Notes: a model not told the origin generated them from the letters alone. 49,886 nucleotides of DNA from Eggerthellaceae bacterium (GCA_015062605.1 SUUI01000014.1:1-49886), one strand, 5' to 3'. Shown: positions 17,901-26,331, counted from the first letter of the stretch. Numbers and translations: made by a program.

Positions 17901-18082
17901 TCACGCTTTTGGTGAAAGCCATATTCATCCAGTATAACGGCAACTTCGTCATCTCCTTGCCGTTCGACCGTCTAGCCATCGAGATTGCTTTAGGCATCGT
18001 CTGCTTCGCGGTAGTGGCGTTCTTCCATTCTCGACGCATCAAGAACGTGCCATTGGCACTTGCCTTAAAGATCCAGGAATAA
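14906..18082 (+). CDS. FtsX-domain ABC permease with large extracellular repeat domain
   Basis: A 1058-residue permease. Helices lie near 15-38, 260-282, 312-332, 359-378, 425-446, 929-948, 982-1002 and 1025-1042, the layout of two FtsX units. One extracellular domain spans about 40-258; the other, about 447-928, is far longer than usual. Inside the second, from about 588 to 740, a 45-residue unit repeats three times and ends in YGLGSIDI, YGLGTFDL and YGLGSVNL, with a partial fourth (VGLGSVEL). The start is GTG with GGGGAG eleven bases away. It forms an export or sensing complex with the preceding ATPase. Substrate unknown. Confidence 0.9.
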   Translation: MSPLSKRLPREFKSNLGKWLGIIMLLVLTISQVAGYLMASSSMKLILNAVDEDYIVEDGRFTANFELKEKVISDVEALGVTLFKNYSYDVPLSVNGSDASMTARVYKNRTQVDLAAYFEGSVPTEANEIALDRVFCVNHGINTGDSVEIDGMPFVVSGIMSLADYQAMFEKNTDFVFNAQTFTVAQVSDEGFATLKGNSCSYTYSFIINDRTLDDAARIDFEQDMLDVLKDSGVTLSDFIDRDANFAIGYAKEDVEHDTIMWMVLLYLMITILAFVFVVLSSATIEEESAVIGTLLASGYRKSELVIHYLTLPLVSGIIGAVIGNALGYAFCIEMMAGLYYNSYSLPPYVTTWDWSVFAQSTILPIAILLAVTLGGLLRRLRCTPLQFLRHEISRRSRKGGRQLPDALSFSTRFRLRVFGRNISHFATLFVGILFASLLLLFGFCLMPTIENYASSLAESLVSEHTYILKAPVEIEGTPEEREMYAAALKLSDTVDLSDIDEDEVESKLSSLIEGRIESDVRNQVEHLFNENALRGIIENQVGSLFDAEALGKVITQKVTVDLSDAKIAELIASGFDVSKLASGDIASLSADDKAVLIEHGVLSPRYVSLEEYGLGSIDILNASAANLGDVDASTLNWNLLLADGIMSSSVVDLTYYGLGTFDLAKTTDLDDYFNTVDVSGLQWQRLVDAGILTSTWIDLSRYGLGSVNLESFDENSISIDDIDFDAFDFSEIDFNDVGLGSVELGDMTKNEFFKLMQQASKIDKDANPVNTYENSPEVIEQAEKYVVTSLEFDRGSGNGYESVSLYGIQPDSRYYTDLELSSDTIAAGYGLMLKFDLKVGDTIRLFDRYANKNYDMVIGSVWGSDGTMNVYMPFDAVNDLVGNDADYFSGYLSNEAIDLDARYVANDLTPGEMDKIGAQMEDSMGDMMMLIVAIAVVIYIVLMYLLTKTIIERSARSISYMKVFGYRDGEINRLYLLSISEAVVLSLIVAVPIVIALITLLVKAIFIQYNGNFVISLPFDRLAIEIALGIVCFAVVAFFHSRRIKNVPLALALKIQE
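16660..17150 (+). repeat. 45-residue tandem repeats inside the permease
   Basis: Three protein repeats start near 16669, 16806 and 16943, about 137 bases apart, with consensus L-x-W-x-x-L-x-x-A/H-G-I-L-S-S-x-x-V/I-D-L-x-x-Y-G-L-G-S-x-D/N-L. A degenerate fourth ends near 17140. DNA identity is low while the protein pattern is kept, so the repeat is old and selected. Confidence 0.75.
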
Positions 18083-18084
18083 AA

Positions 18085-18111
18085 AAGACCCGCGCTTGAT
18101 GCGCGGGTCTT
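18085..18111. terminator. bidirectional intrinsic terminator
   Basis: Arms AAGACCCGCGC (18085-18095) and GCGCGGGTCTT (18101-18111), loop TTGAT, with A-rich flank on one side and TTGAAAA on the other. It separates the convergent permease and dehydrogenase genes. Confidence 0.85.
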
Positions 18112-18134
18112 GAAAACGCCGTTCGGCTAAGCGA

Positions 18135-18920
18135 TTAGACGCAGGTGTAACCGCCGTCGACTGCGATGGCCTGACCGGTGACGTAGCTTGCCTCTTCGGC
18201 ACCCAGGAAGATGGCAGCGGCATTCAGCTCGCCAGAGTTGCCATAACGCTGCATCGGGACGGTGCTCTTCGCGAAGTTCTGGAAGTACTCGGTGTCGAGC
18301 GTCTCGGTGGTGAGCTCGGTGTAGAAGTAACCCGGGCAGATGGTGTTGACGGTGATGCCAAGAGGAGCGAGCTCAGCAGCCGCACCACGGGAGAAGTTCA
18401 CGACAGCGCCCTTGGACGCATGATAGGCGATGGTCGGGATGGCGGTGTTGCCCACAAGGCCATAAATCGAAGCGATGTTGATGATGCGGCCGTAGGTCTG
18501 CTTGCCAGCCTCGATGTTTGCGGCCATATAGCCGGCGAACTTCTTGGTCATGGTGAAGACGGAGGAGAGGTCGAGATTCATGGTGAAGTCCCAGTCGCCG
18601 CGATCGAAGTCAACGAGGCGCGTGCCAGTGCCCTTCTCGCCGCCTGCGCAGTTCACGAGGACCTCAACATGGCCGAACTTCTCATCGGCAGCTGCTAAAG
18701 CTGCATCGATGACAGCTTCGTCGGTAACGTCGCATGCAAGAGGCAGAACCTCAACGCCATACTTCTCTGCCCATTCGGCAGCGCTTGCCTCGAGACGCTC
18801 AACGCGACGAGCCAAAAGCACGAGGTTGGCGCCCTGCTCGGCGTAACCCTCGGCCATTTGCTTGCCGAGACCCGAAGAAGCACCGGTCACCGCAACGACT
18901 TTGCCAGTGTAATCAAACAT
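18135..18920 (-). CDS. short-chain dehydrogenase/reductase (SDR)
   Basis: A 261-residue classical SDR that oxidises or reduces a hydroxyl/keto group with NAD(P). TGASSGLG binds the cofactor (residues 11-18), NCAGG replaces NNAG, and the catalytic Ser (INIASIYG), Tyr and Lys (YHASK) are present, as is the PG motif (ICPGYFYTELT). An acidic residue is not visible after the second strand; the ARRVERLE segment there favours NADP(H). The start at 18920 follows AAGGAGG at ideal spacing; an upstream extension lacks family similarity. Relatives include gluconate 5-dehydrogenase, FabG and bile-acid dehydrogenases; the substrate cannot be chosen. GTCTTGCAA occurs twice in its leader (18949-18957, 18964-18972). 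Confidence 0.92.
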   Translation of the reverse strand: MFDYTGKVVAVTGASSGLGKQMAEGYAEQGANLVLLARRVERLEASAAEWAEKYGVEVLPLACDVTDEAVIDAALAAADEKFGHVEVLVNCAGGEKGTGTRLVDFDRGDWDFTMNLDLSSVFTMTKKFAGYMAANIEAGKQTYGRIINIASIYGLVGNTAIPTIAYHASKGAVVNFSRGAAAELAPLGITVNTICPGYFYTELTTETLDTEYFQNFAKSTVPMQRYGNSGELNAAAIFLGAEEASYVTGQAIAVDGGYTCV

Positions 18921-19114
18921 GGAATCCTCCTTAAAAACCGTAATATACGTCTTGCAAACATGGGTCTTGCAACCCAATATCTGTCCATATGAAATTGTAC
19001 TGAATAACTCAAGTTCCGTATATGCTCAAATTCAACCTTTTTAGGATTATCTGCATCAACATGCTGCGTTCGTTCCTGTAAGAAATGCATAATTGCAGGT
19101 CTTTTGATTCCATA

Positions 19115-19142
19115 TTGCCAAACGATGAGAGAGCGGTATAAT
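19115..19142 (+). promoter_or_regulatory. promoter of the copper operon
   Basis: TTGCCA (19115-19120) and TATAAT (19137-19142) with a 16-base spacer. The CsoR operator begins 13 bases after the -10 box, so bound repressor would block the start region. Confidence 0.75.
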
Positions 19143-19154
19143 CTCCTTGTTTCG

Positions 19155-19175
19155 ATATACCCCTAGGGGGTATAT
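19155..19175 (+). promoter_or_regulatory. CsoR operator
   Basis: Perfect palindrome of 9-bp arms ATATACCCC and GGGGTATAT around TAG. A GC tract inside A/T-rich ends is the standard CsoR site. It lies between the promoter and the csoR start, so the repressor controls its own operon. Confidence 0.9.
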
Positions 19176-19202
19176 GCTAGATGCTGAGTTAAGGAGAGCG
19201 CA

Positions 19203-19511
19203 ATGGAGCACGAAACCTGCACGTGCCGGCATAAGAAGACGCCGCGTGGCGATGAGTTCCAAGCTGATTTGCAGAAGCGCCTAAACCGCGCTATCGGTCA
19301 ACTTGGCGGTGTGAAAACCATGCTTGATGAAAACCGTTATTGCGGGGATGTGCTGCTGCAGCTTTCGGCTGCAGAGCGTGCGGTGCATCGGGTAAGCGAG
19401 CTTATCTTGGAGAACCATTTGCATACGTGCGTTGTGGAACAGGTCCGAGAAGGCAATGATGAAGTGGTCGACGAGGCCATGGATTTGATCAGAAAGTTCG
19501 GAAGTCGCTGA
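19203..19511 (+). CDS. csoR: CsoR-family copper-sensing repressor
   Basis: A 102-residue helical repressor (DUF156). The copper ligands fit the Cys-His-Cys pattern: Cys in NRYCGDVL, His and Cys in [10 protein letters not shown] second Cys pair and histidines at the N-terminus (CTCRHKK) are extra. Copper(I) binding releases it from the palindrome at 19155-19175. AAGGAG precedes the ATG. Its stop overlaps the start of copA (TGATG), so repressor and pump are made together. Confidence 0.95.
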   Translation: MEHETCTCRHKKTPRGDEFQADLQKRLNRAIGQLGGVKTMLDENRYCGDVLLQLSAAERAVHRVSELILENHLHTCVVEQVREGNDEVVDEAMDLIRKFGSR

Positions 19512-21817
19512 TGGCAAACCAGAAGTTCGATGTAGTTGGCATGACATGCGCGGCATGCTCCGCGCGCGTAGAAAAGGTGACTAACGAAGTCCCTGGCGTG
19601 GAGAACGCCGTCGTGAATCTTCTGAAGAACAGTATGGAGGTCAACTACGATGGAGATCCTGCAACCATAGCGGCGATAAGCGCGGCGGTCGATAAGGCCG
19701 GTTACGGCGCAATTCCGCGCCAAGAAGGGGAACGGGGTACGCTCAGCGCCGCGGGCGCAACACCCCTTTCCAAACCAGAGAACCTTGCTCTTAAGGAAGC
19801 GCGGACGGTTCGCCTTCGCCTCATCGTGAGCTTCATCTTCTGCATTCCTCTGTTCTATGTGGACATGGGGCATATGTACGGGTGGCCTTTACCTGCTTGC
19901 TTTTTGGGGCCTGAGAGCTCCATGACGCTCGGGCTCACGCAGCTTCTTCTCGTCACTCCCATCGTTGCAGTGAACTTCAAATTCTTCCGCAATGGTTTCA
20001 AGGGGCTCATCCATGGTGCGCCGAACATGGATACGCTCGTGGCGCTTGGCGCAACGGCTTCGCTTCTCTACAGCATCGTTAAGCTCTATATCGCGGGAAT
20101 CGCGCTTGGTGCGGGAGAAGCGGAAGCGGCGCATGCGGCCGTCATGGATATGTACTTCGAAGGTGCTGGCATGATCCTTACGCTCATCACCTTAGGCAAG
20201 TACTTCGAAGCGCGCTCGAAAGGACGCACAACCGATGCCATCACGGCGCTGATGGATCTTGCGCCTAAGACCGCCACGCTCATCTCCGATGACGGGAGCG
20301 AGCAGGAAGTTTCCGTGGAATACGTGAAGCCCGGTGACATACTCATCGTTCGCGCAGGTCAGGGTATCCCCGTTGATGGCGTGATCATCGATGGCGATGG
20401 CATCGTCGACGAGTCCGCCTTGACGGGCGAGAGCATCCCAGTTGAGAAAAGCGTAGGCAGCAAAGTTACGGGCGCCACCGTGAATACTGCCGGGTATTTC
20501 AAGATGAGAGCGGAGCATGTGGGCAACGACACGGCGCTCGCGCACATCATACAATTGGTTGATGATGCGACGAGCTCGAAGGCACCCATCCAGCGCATCG
20601 CCGATAAGATCAGCGCGGTGTTCGTTCCCGCCGTCATCGGCATCGCAGTTGCCGTATTCGTCATCTGGCTTGTCGCTACGGGTATGGATGTATCGCGTGC
20701 GGTGGTGCATGGTATCTCAGTATTGGTCATCAGTTGCCCTTGTGCGCTGGGCTTGGCCACGCCTACGGCCATCATGGTCGGTACGGGGCGGGGTGCTAAG
20801 CAAGGCATTCTCATAAAGAGCGCAGAGGCGCTCGAAAACGCACACGACATCTCAACCGTGGTGTTCGACAAGACGGGCACGATCACGAAGGGCGTACCCG
20901 AAGTTACCGATGTGGTATGCGCTGAAGGCATCGATGAAGCAGACCTGCTCATGCTGGCGTATGGCCTTGAGAAGAGAAGCGAGCATCCGCTTGCGAAGGC
21001 AATCTGCTCTTATGCGGAAGAGGCAGAAAGCGATCAGCTGCCCATAAAGGACTTCCGTCAGGTTCCCGGACGGGGCTTGTCTGGCGTGACCGAAGGAGCT
21101 TTCGCCTATGCCGGCAATGCAGCCATGATGGCCGATGCGGGCATCGAGCTGGATGATCTTTCCTTGCGTGCTGAGGAGCTTTCGCAAGAGGGAAAAACGC
21201 CGTTGTTCTTCGCATGGTCAGGGCAATTGCTCGGCATCATCGCGGTTGCCGACCAAGTGAAACCTACGAGCGCTGCAGCTGTTGCCGAGCTTTCCGCGCT
21301 TGGCATCCATACCGTGATGCTCACGGGCGACAACGAGCGTACGGCTCATGCCATCCAGGCTCAGGTCGGCATCGATGAGGTTATCGCGGACATGCTGCCT
21401 GCAGATAAGGCTGCGCAGATTCAGCAGCTTGAAAAGGATGGCAAGGTCGCGATGGTGGGCGATGGCGTGAATGATGCGCCAGCGCTCGCGCGTGCCGATG
21501 TCGGCATCGCTATCGGGGCAGGTACCGACGTTGCCATCGAAAGCGCGGACATGGTGTTAGTGCGCAACGACCTTTTAGACGTTGCCGCCGGCATCCAGCT
21601 TTCGCGCTCCACTATGAGAAACATCAAACAGAACCTGTTCTGGGCATTGTTCTACAACGTGCTCTGCATACCGATTGCGGCGGGGGCGCTTTCGGGTTTG
21701 GGAATCACGCTCACGCCTGATTTCGCGGCAGCTGCCATGAGCCTTTCGAGCATCTTCGTCGTGAGCAATGCATTGCGCCTACGCGCATGGAAGCCGAAAT
21801 GGGCCACCTTGAAATAA
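19511..21817 (+). CDS. copA: copper-exporting P1B ATPase CopA
   Basis: A 768-residue Cu(I) exporter of the inner membrane. One N-terminal HMA domain carries [11 protein letters not shown] (Cys13, Cys16). The membrane site is CPC at 409-411 ([14 protein letters not shown]), followed by DKTGT from Asp453, the HP motif (SEHPLAKA), TGDNERTA and [11 protein letters not shown]-terminal membrane helices contain the [12 protein letters not shown] segment typical of copper pumps. It is translationally coupled to csoR and followed 32 bases later by copZ. Confidence 0.96.
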   Translation: MANQKFDVVGMTCAACSARVEKVTNEVPGVENAVVNLLKNSMEVNYDGDPATIAAISAAVDKAGYGAIPRQEGERGTLSAAGATPLSKPENLALKEARTVRLRLIVSFIFCIPLFYVDMGHMYGWPLPACFLGPESSMTLGLTQLLLVTPIVAVNFKFFRNGFKGLIHGAPNMDTLVALGATASLLYSIVKLYIAGIALGAGEAEAAHAAVMDMYFEGAGMILTLITLGKYFEARSKGRTTDAITALMDLAPKTATLISDDGSEQEVSVEYVKPGDILIVRAGQGIPVDGVIIDGDGIVDESALTGESIPVEKSVGSKVTGATVNTAGYFKMRAEHVGNDTALAHIIQLVDDATSSKAPIQRIADKISAVFVPAVIGIAVAVFVIWLVATGMDVSRAVVHGISVLVISCPCALGLATPTAIMVGTGRGAKQGILIKSAEALENAHDISTVVFDKTGTITKGVPEVTDVVCAEGIDEADLLMLAYGLEKRSEHPLAKAICSYAEEAESDQLPIKDFRQVPGRGLSGVTEGAFAYAGNAAMMADAGIELDDLSLRAEELSQEGKTPLFFAWSGQLLGIIAVADQVKPTSAAAVAELSALGIHTVMLTGDNERTAHAIQAQVGIDEVIADMLPADKAAQIQQLEKDGKVAMVGDGVNDAPALARADVGIAIGAGTDVAIESADMVLVRNDLLDVAAGIQLSRSTMRNIKQNLFWALFYNVLCIPIAAGALSGLGITLTPDFAAAAMSLSSIFVVSNALRLRAWKPKWATLK

Positions 21818-21849
21818 AAAGGCAAGCGAACGGAAAAGGAGAATAGATC

Positions 21850-22077
21850 ATGAGCTTGTTCAGCAAGAAGGAAACCGTGAATCTTGATGTTAAGGGCATG
21901 CATTGCGAGAAATGCGTCGCTCGTGTCAAGGAGGCCCTTGAGGGTGTCGAAGGCGTTACGAAGGTAGCGGTCGATTTGGCAAGCGACTCTGCAGTCGCTG
22001 AAGGACGCGGTCTCGATACGGCCGCGATGATCGCCGCCATAGAAGCATGCGGCTTCGAAGCTGCACTTGCGAAGTAA
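21850..22077 (+). CDS. copZ: copper chaperone / HMA protein CopZ
   Basis: A 75-residue ferredoxin-like metal carrier with GMHCEKCVARV (CxxC) at about residues 16-26. It delivers Cu(I) to CopA or CsoR. ATG has AAAAGGAG upstream. It ends eight bases before the convergent zinc/cadmium ATPase. Confidence 0.92.
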   Translation: MSLFSKKETVNLDVKGMHCEKCVARVKEALEGVEGVTKVAVDLASDSAVAEGRGLDTAAMIAAIEACGFEAALAK

Positions 22078-22085
22078 GGTAATTG

Positions 22086-24014
22086 CTAAGCGCGCTCGAC
22101 ATGCAGCGCGCGCATGGCATTGAGGATCGCGAGCACGGCGACGCCGACATCGCCGAACACCGCGAGCCATAACGTCGCGATGCCGAAGACGGCAAGAATA
22201 AGAATCGCGATTTTCACACCGATGGCGAAGATTATGTTTTGCCATACGATGCGCATCGTGCGCTTCGCGATGCGCATGGAGGCGGCAATCTTTACGGGCG
22301 CATCATCCATGAGCACGACATCGGCTGCTTCAATGGCTGCATCGCTTCCCAAGGCGCCCATGGCGATGCCGATGTCCGCGCGCATAAGCGCGGGGGCATC
22401 GTTGATGCCATCTCCAACGAACGCGAGCGTATGCTTTCCGGATGTCTTTTTCGTAGCAAGAAGCTGTTCAACGACTGCGACTTTTTCCTGCGGAAGCAGG
22501 TGGGCCCGATAATCGGTGATACCCAGTTCGATGGCGACGGCAGAAGCGACATCTTCGCGGTCGCCGGTGAGCATGACCGTCTTAGATCCCATTTCATTCA
22601 ATTGCTTGATTGCAATCGCTGCATCTGGTTTAAGCGAGTCTCCTATGAGCAGATGGCCCGCATACACGCCATTGCATGCCACGAAAAGCAACGTGCCGAT
22701 ACATGAGGGATCCTCTTCGGGCATGCCCGCAACATCTTCCATAAGCTGTCGATTGCCGACTTTCACATGCGTGTCGCCGACAGTAGCGCAAATTCCTCGG
22801 CCTGCGATTTCTGAAACATCGGTTACGCATGATTGGTCGATGCTTGCACCGTCATTGCTTGCTTCAAAAGCTTCGCGGATGCTCGTTGCAATCGGGTGGG
22901 TGCTGAATGCTTCAGCATGGGCGGCTTTACGCAAGAGTTCTGAAACTTCGGTATCGCCATCGTGCGCAGGTACCGCCTCGATGACGCTGAACTTGCCTGT
23001 GCTCAATGTTCCAGTCTTGTCCATAACGACCGTATCGCAATGCGCAAGCGCCTCAAGGTAGTTGCCGCCTTTTACGAGGATGCCCTGCCTCGAAGCGCCG
23101 CCGATGCCGCCGAAGAAGCTCAATGGCACGCTGATCACGAGTGCGCACGGACAACTGACGACTAAAAACACCAGACCACGTTGGATCCAGTCGCTCCATG
23201 CGCCGAATCCGAGTAGAGGAGGAATGATTGCCAGCAGCACCGCACCGCCAACGACGATCGGTGTGTAATAGCGGGCAAATCGCGTGATGAATGCCTCGCT
23301 TGTGGCCTTTCGCTCGCTTGCATCTTCCACGAGCGCGAGAATGCGCTGCACCGTAGAGTCGCCATACGGCTTGGTCACTTGCACGGTGATTAGACCGTTT
23401 AAGTTAATGCAGCCAGAGATTGCCTCGTCGCCAACCCTCACGCTTCGCGGCAAGCTTTCACCAGTGAGAGCGCTGGTGTCGAGCTGGCTTGTGCCGGATA
23501 CTACCACGCCATCGAGCGGTACGCGCTCACCGGGTTTCACGATAATGAGTTGACCAGGTTCGACATCGTCGGGGTCGACCAGGTAGCTGTAGCCCTCAGG
23601 GTCGAGCAGATTCGCATACTCAGGTGCGATATCCATGAGCTCGGCGATGGATTTACGGCTTTTGCCGACCGCGTAATCCTCGAAGAATTCGCCGACCTGG
23701 AAGAAGAGCATGACGGCAGCGCCTTCGGCCATATGCGGTTCGGCATCTGGGAACAGCACAAGGGCGAATGCTCCGATGGTCGCTACGCTCATGAGGAAGT
23801 ATTCATCGAGCACCTGTCCGTGGCCGATGCCGCGTACGGCTTTGATGAGCACATCGTAGCCGGCGATGAGGTAGGGGATGAGGAACAAAAAGAACTCGAC
23901 GTAAAGCCCCGTTGGCTGCTCGAACCAGCTGTCGATGGGCAAAACGAGGATAACGGCATAGATGAGAAGCGATATGCCGATGCGAGTGAGCCTGCGTTTT
24001 TGCGAAGATGCCAT
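22086..24014 (-). CDS. zntA: zinc/cadmium/lead-exporting P1B ATPase (ZntA/CadA type)
   Basis: A 642-residue divalent-metal exporter. CPC at 288-290 lies in VVSCPCALVISVPLSFFGGIGG, the diagnostic stretch for the Zn/Cd/Pb group. MDKTGTLS, the HP motif (STHPIATS) and GDGINDAPAL are intact. It has no N-terminal HMA domain: the protein starts directly with membrane helices. A stand-alone HMA protein is encoded just upstream, 20 bases before, and appears to be the detached domain. An ArsR regulator leads the operon. Confidence 0.94.
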   Translation of the reverse strand: MASSQKRRLTRIGISLLIYAVILVLPIDSWFEQPTGLYVEFFLFLIPYLIAGYDVLIKAVRGIGHGQVLDEYFLMSVATIGAFALVLFPDAEPHMAEGAAVMLFFQVGEFFEDYAVGKSRKSIAELMDIAPEYANLLDPEGYSYLVDPDDVEPGQLIIVKPGERVPLDGVVVSGTSQLDTSALTGESLPRSVRVGDEAISGCINLNGLITVQVTKPYGDSTVQRILALVEDASERKATSEAFITRFARYYTPIVVGGAVLLAIIPPLLGFGAWSDWIQRGLVFLVVSCPCALVISVPLSFFGGIGGASRQGILVKGGNYLEALAHCDTVVMDKTGTLSTGKFSVIEAVPAHDGDTEVSELLRKAAHAEAFSTHPIATSIREAFEASNDGASIDQSCVTDVSEIAGRGICATVGDTHVKVGNRQLMEDVAGMPEEDPSCIGTLLFVACNGVYAGHLLIGDSLKPDAAIAIKQLNEMGSKTVMLTGDREDVASAVAIELGITDYRAHLLPQEKVAVVEQLLATKKTSGKHTLAFVGDGINDAPALMRADIGIAMGALGSDAAIEAADVVLMDDAPVKIAASMRIAKRTMRIVWQNIIFAIGVKIAILILAVFGIATLWLAVFGDVGVAVLAILNAMRALHVERA

Positions 24015-24034
24015 GGCGAGGGGTAAAGGCTAGA

Positions 24035-24256
24035 CTACTTCACGAGCACTTCGACATCCGGCTCGATCTTCTTGAAGATACTGATGCTTTTGGTGAGCGC
24101 ATTCTCGAATGCGCCATCTTCTGCATCCAACGTGAATCGCTGCAGCATGAAATTGACTTTGGTGCTGTTGACTCCATCGAGTTTGGAAATCTTATCCTCT
24201 ATCTTTGCGGCGCAGTTAGCGCAGCACTCGCCTTCGAATTTATAGGTCTTGCGCAT
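24035..24256 (-). CDS. stand-alone HMA metal-binding protein
   Basis: A 73-residue heavy-metal-associated protein with GECCANCAAKIE, a CCxxC motif as in the N-terminal domains of ZntA/CadA pumps. The C-terminal half (SISIFKKIEPDVEVL) also matches the end of that domain. It probably loads Zn or Cd onto the ATPase downstream. ArsR ends 22 bases before its start. The ribosome site is weak (AAGAAG), so expression may depend on coupling. Confidence 0.88.
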   Translation of the reverse strand: MRKTYKFEGECCANCAAKIEDKISKLDGVNSTKVNFMLQRFTLDAEDGAFENALTKSISIFKKIEPDVEVLVK

Positions 24257-24278
24257 GGTGGTACTTCTTTCTGTTCTT

Positions 24279-24629
24279 TTACTCGCAGATGTGGTTCATG
24301 CCCTGCGAAAGGATGGTGAAAACATGGTCGTCGGCCAAAGCGTAGATGACGTTTTTGCCATCGCGGCTGAAACGCACGAGGTGCGCCTGTTTTAACACGC
24401 GCAATTGATGGCTGACTGCGCTTTGGCTGGCACCGACTGCTTGGGCGATATGCGCTACGCACAGATCCTTTTCCATAAGTGCGTAGAGGATTTTGACGCG
24501 CGTGGTGTCGGCGAAGACCTTGAACAGGTCTGCCAAATCGTACAAAAGCTCCTCCTCCGGCATGCCTTCCGCGAGGATGCTCTCATCGATTTCCGCTGTG
24601 CAGTGGATGCTTGCCAAAGAATCTTCCAT
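24279..24629 (-). CDS. ArsR/SmtB-family metal-responsive repressor
   Basis: A 116-residue winged-helix repressor. The DNA-reading helix is ASQSAVSHQLRVLKQAHLV. DLCVAHIA replaces the ELCVCDL metal loop, keeping one Cys. The N-terminus has Cys, Asp and Glu (IHCTAEIDESILAEG) and the C-terminus ends in GMNHICE, so a CadC-like or CmtR-like site is possible. ATG at 24629 follows AGGAG; the upstream frame extension runs into the operator. It leads the HMA and ATPase operon and should release it when Zn, Cd or Pb rises. Confidence 0.92.
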   Translation of the reverse strand: MEDSLASIHCTAEIDESILAEGMPEEELLYDLADLFKVFADTTRVKILYALMEKDLCVAHIAQAVGASQSAVSHQLRVLKQAHLVRFSRDGKNVIYALADDHVFTILSQGMNHICE

Positions 24630-24655
24630 GGTTTCTCCTATTCGCTTATTCATAA

Positions 24656-24712
24656 ATGAATGAACATATGAACAATCATTCATAAGTATAAGCACAGCGA
24701 TACCGTTGTCAA
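24656..24712 (-). promoter_or_regulatory. consensus promoter and ArsR operator
   Basis: On the minus strand TTGACA (24707-24712) and TATACT (24685-24690) have a 16-base spacer, close to consensus. Immediately downstream lies an inverted repeat ATGAATGA (24656-24663) / TCATTCAT (24676-24683) with a 12-base centre, typical in size and placement for SmtB/ArsR repressors. Confidence 0.82.
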
Positions 24713-24776
24713 GCAGTTTCGGGGGACGGATTGCGAAAGGGAGGGAAGGGGATGCTCAGTATCTTGCTGCATCCTC

Positions 24777-25469
24777 CTAGACGATGGTGCGTCCTCCCCG
24801 AAGTGCTTCATCGCGTTTATCGCTTTGCGACTTCTCCCACTCCTCTTTCGTAGCGAAGGACTTGCGCACGTAATGGCAATCGCACACGTTACCGCCTGTT
24901 GCCAGCGTGGAGTCGCGCAAAAACAGGTGGTTCGAGATCTCGCCCATGGTGAAATCGATGGCGCACATTGCGGGGACGATGTGCGCCATGCCGCGGCTTT
25001 TAAGATAATCGTAGATGCCACAGCGGGTAAACGTCGCCGTGAATCGGTTCTCGTCTTCCACGCATACTGAGAATTGCCAGGTAAAGGGGTGGCTTGCATT
25101 TTGGCTCTTTTTCCCGATGTCTATCTGGCGCTGCACTTCCTTGGGTGCGAGCATGTCTCGCTTCGCCATCTTCTTCATAAGGAAGCTCGAGTGCGTGAGG
25201 AAGTCGTGATAGAAACGCGTGAGCGTGTCGATATCGGGCTTAGGGTCGCAAGTCTCGTAGATGGCGCCAAGCATCACCGCTTGCGCGAGGTTCAGCTTGA
25301 GCACATCACCCTCACCGTACTCCGGTAACGAGTCCATCTCCAGGCGATAGACTGCCCGCGCTTTCTTGTAAAAGGCACGCGGATCTTCCACTCCCAAAAT
25401 GGGCAGTGTTGCCAGCATCGAGTTTTCGAGGAGCTTCCAGCTGGCGGAGATGACGAGACCTTCTTTCAT
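24777..25469 (-). CDS. L-2-amino-thiazoline-4-carboxylic acid hydrolase-like protein
   Basis: A 230-residue protein matching the ATC-hydrolase family, which opens a thiazoline ring on the way to cysteine. Key stretches are CGIYDYLKSRGMAHIVPAMC, DFTMGEISNHLFLR and the C-terminal GGNVCDCHYVRK. Three Cys and the His of CDCHY are well placed to form a catalytic or metal site. No signal peptide. It follows the methyltransferase gene by 28 bases and is its likely operon partner. Family members beside transporter or methyltransferase genes often have unknown substrates; thiazoline-bearing metallophores are a tempting but unproven link. A weak hairpin (24750-24774) lies beyond its end. Confidence 0.85.
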   Translation of the reverse strand: MKEGLVISASWKLLENSMLATLPILGVEDPRAFYKKARAVYRLEMDSLPEYGEGDVLKLNLAQAVMLGAIYETCDPKPDIDTLTRFYHDFLTHSSFLMKKMAKRDMLAPKEVQRQIDIGKKSQNASHPFTWQFSVCVEDENRFTATFTRCGIYDYLKSRGMAHIVPAMCAIDFTMGEISNHLFLRDSTLATGGNVCDCHYVRKSFATKEEWEKSQSDKRDEALRGGRTIV

Positions 25470-25497
25470 GGGTGCACAACCTCCCGAAAGGCGTTTC

Positions 25498-26331
25498 TTA
25501 CGCGAAATCCATCCGCACTATGCGCATCTTCACCGCACCATCGCAACGCCTCGCGAGGAAGCGGTGCAAGCACGTCACCGCAGGGTCGTCCATATCGTGG
25601 TATCCCAGCATGTAACCGCGTGAGGAAACACGCGCCGTGGGTACCCAGCCTTCTACTTCGGAGATATCTTCCACGGACAGGCAGTCGTCGAAGTTCTCCA
25701 TGCCGAAGTTCTTGAAGGTCTTCCTCATGAGCTTCTTTCCGAGTCTTCCGAAGATGTCAAACACGAGCTTGCCGCCCGGGAAGCGCACTGCCAGCTTTGC
25801 GGCAAGAGCTTTCGCTTGGTCGAACGTGAGGTAGCAAAACACCCCTGCGGCAAAAAAGACGGCACCGTTCGAGCCATCGATCCCATCCATCCACGTGAAG
25901 TCGTTCAGGTCACCCGCGATATTTAACTCGCGCTCGAAAGCGGGGCAGAGCTCCTCGCGCGCCTCGATGATGTCCGGCAGGTCCACGTTGTAGATAAGGC
26001 ACGTGCCGTTATCGCATGCACGGCCTGTTTGGTCGAGTCCGCAGCCCATGTTCACGACGGCGGCATTCGGATGGGAGAAAAGATAATCGCGGATCTCCCA
26101 TTCCATATCGAGTTGGCGCATAGCCGCCTCGAGCGCCCCGAAACGCCAGAACGAGCTTTTCGCTTGCTTATCCATCTCCGCGAAATCGTAATCGATGTGC
26201 GAGCAGACCTCTTTCGCGCTCTTATCGGTGTAGAGCGAAGGGAACACCTCGGCGCACAGCTTTCGGCCATAAAGGGGGATGATGAGCGTTTCCTGGACCG
26301 AGCCAGGTTCGATTTTGAACGTTTCCGGCAT
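25498..26331 (-). CDS. LCMT/TcmP-type SAM-dependent methyltransferase
   Basis: A 277-residue methyltransferase of the leucine carboxyl methyltransferase / TcmP group, which methylates carboxyl or hydroxyl groups of small molecules. AVVNMGCGLDQTGRAC forms the SAM loop, YNVDLPDIIEARE contains the ribose-binding acid, and FFAAGVFCYL follows. The C-terminus (HRFLARRCDGAVKMRIVRMDF) fits the family. ATG has AAAGG upstream. It diverges from the ABC/ECF operon across 132 bases with palindromes near each promoter, so the two sides are probably co-regulated. Confidence 0.88.
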   Translation of the reverse strand: MPETFKIEPGSVQETLIIPLYGRKLCAEVFPSLYTDKSAKEVCSHIDYDFAEMDKQAKSSFWRFGALEAAMRQLDMEWEIRDYLFSHPNAAVVNMGCGLDQTGRACDNGTCLIYNVDLPDIIEAREELCPAFERELNIAGDLNDFTWMDGIDGSNGAVFFAAGVFCYLTFDQAKALAAKLAVRFPGGKLVFDIFGRLGKKLMRKTFKNFGMENFDDCLSVEDISEVEGWVPTARVSSRGYMLGYHDMDDPAVTCLHRFLARRCDGAVKMRIVRMDFA

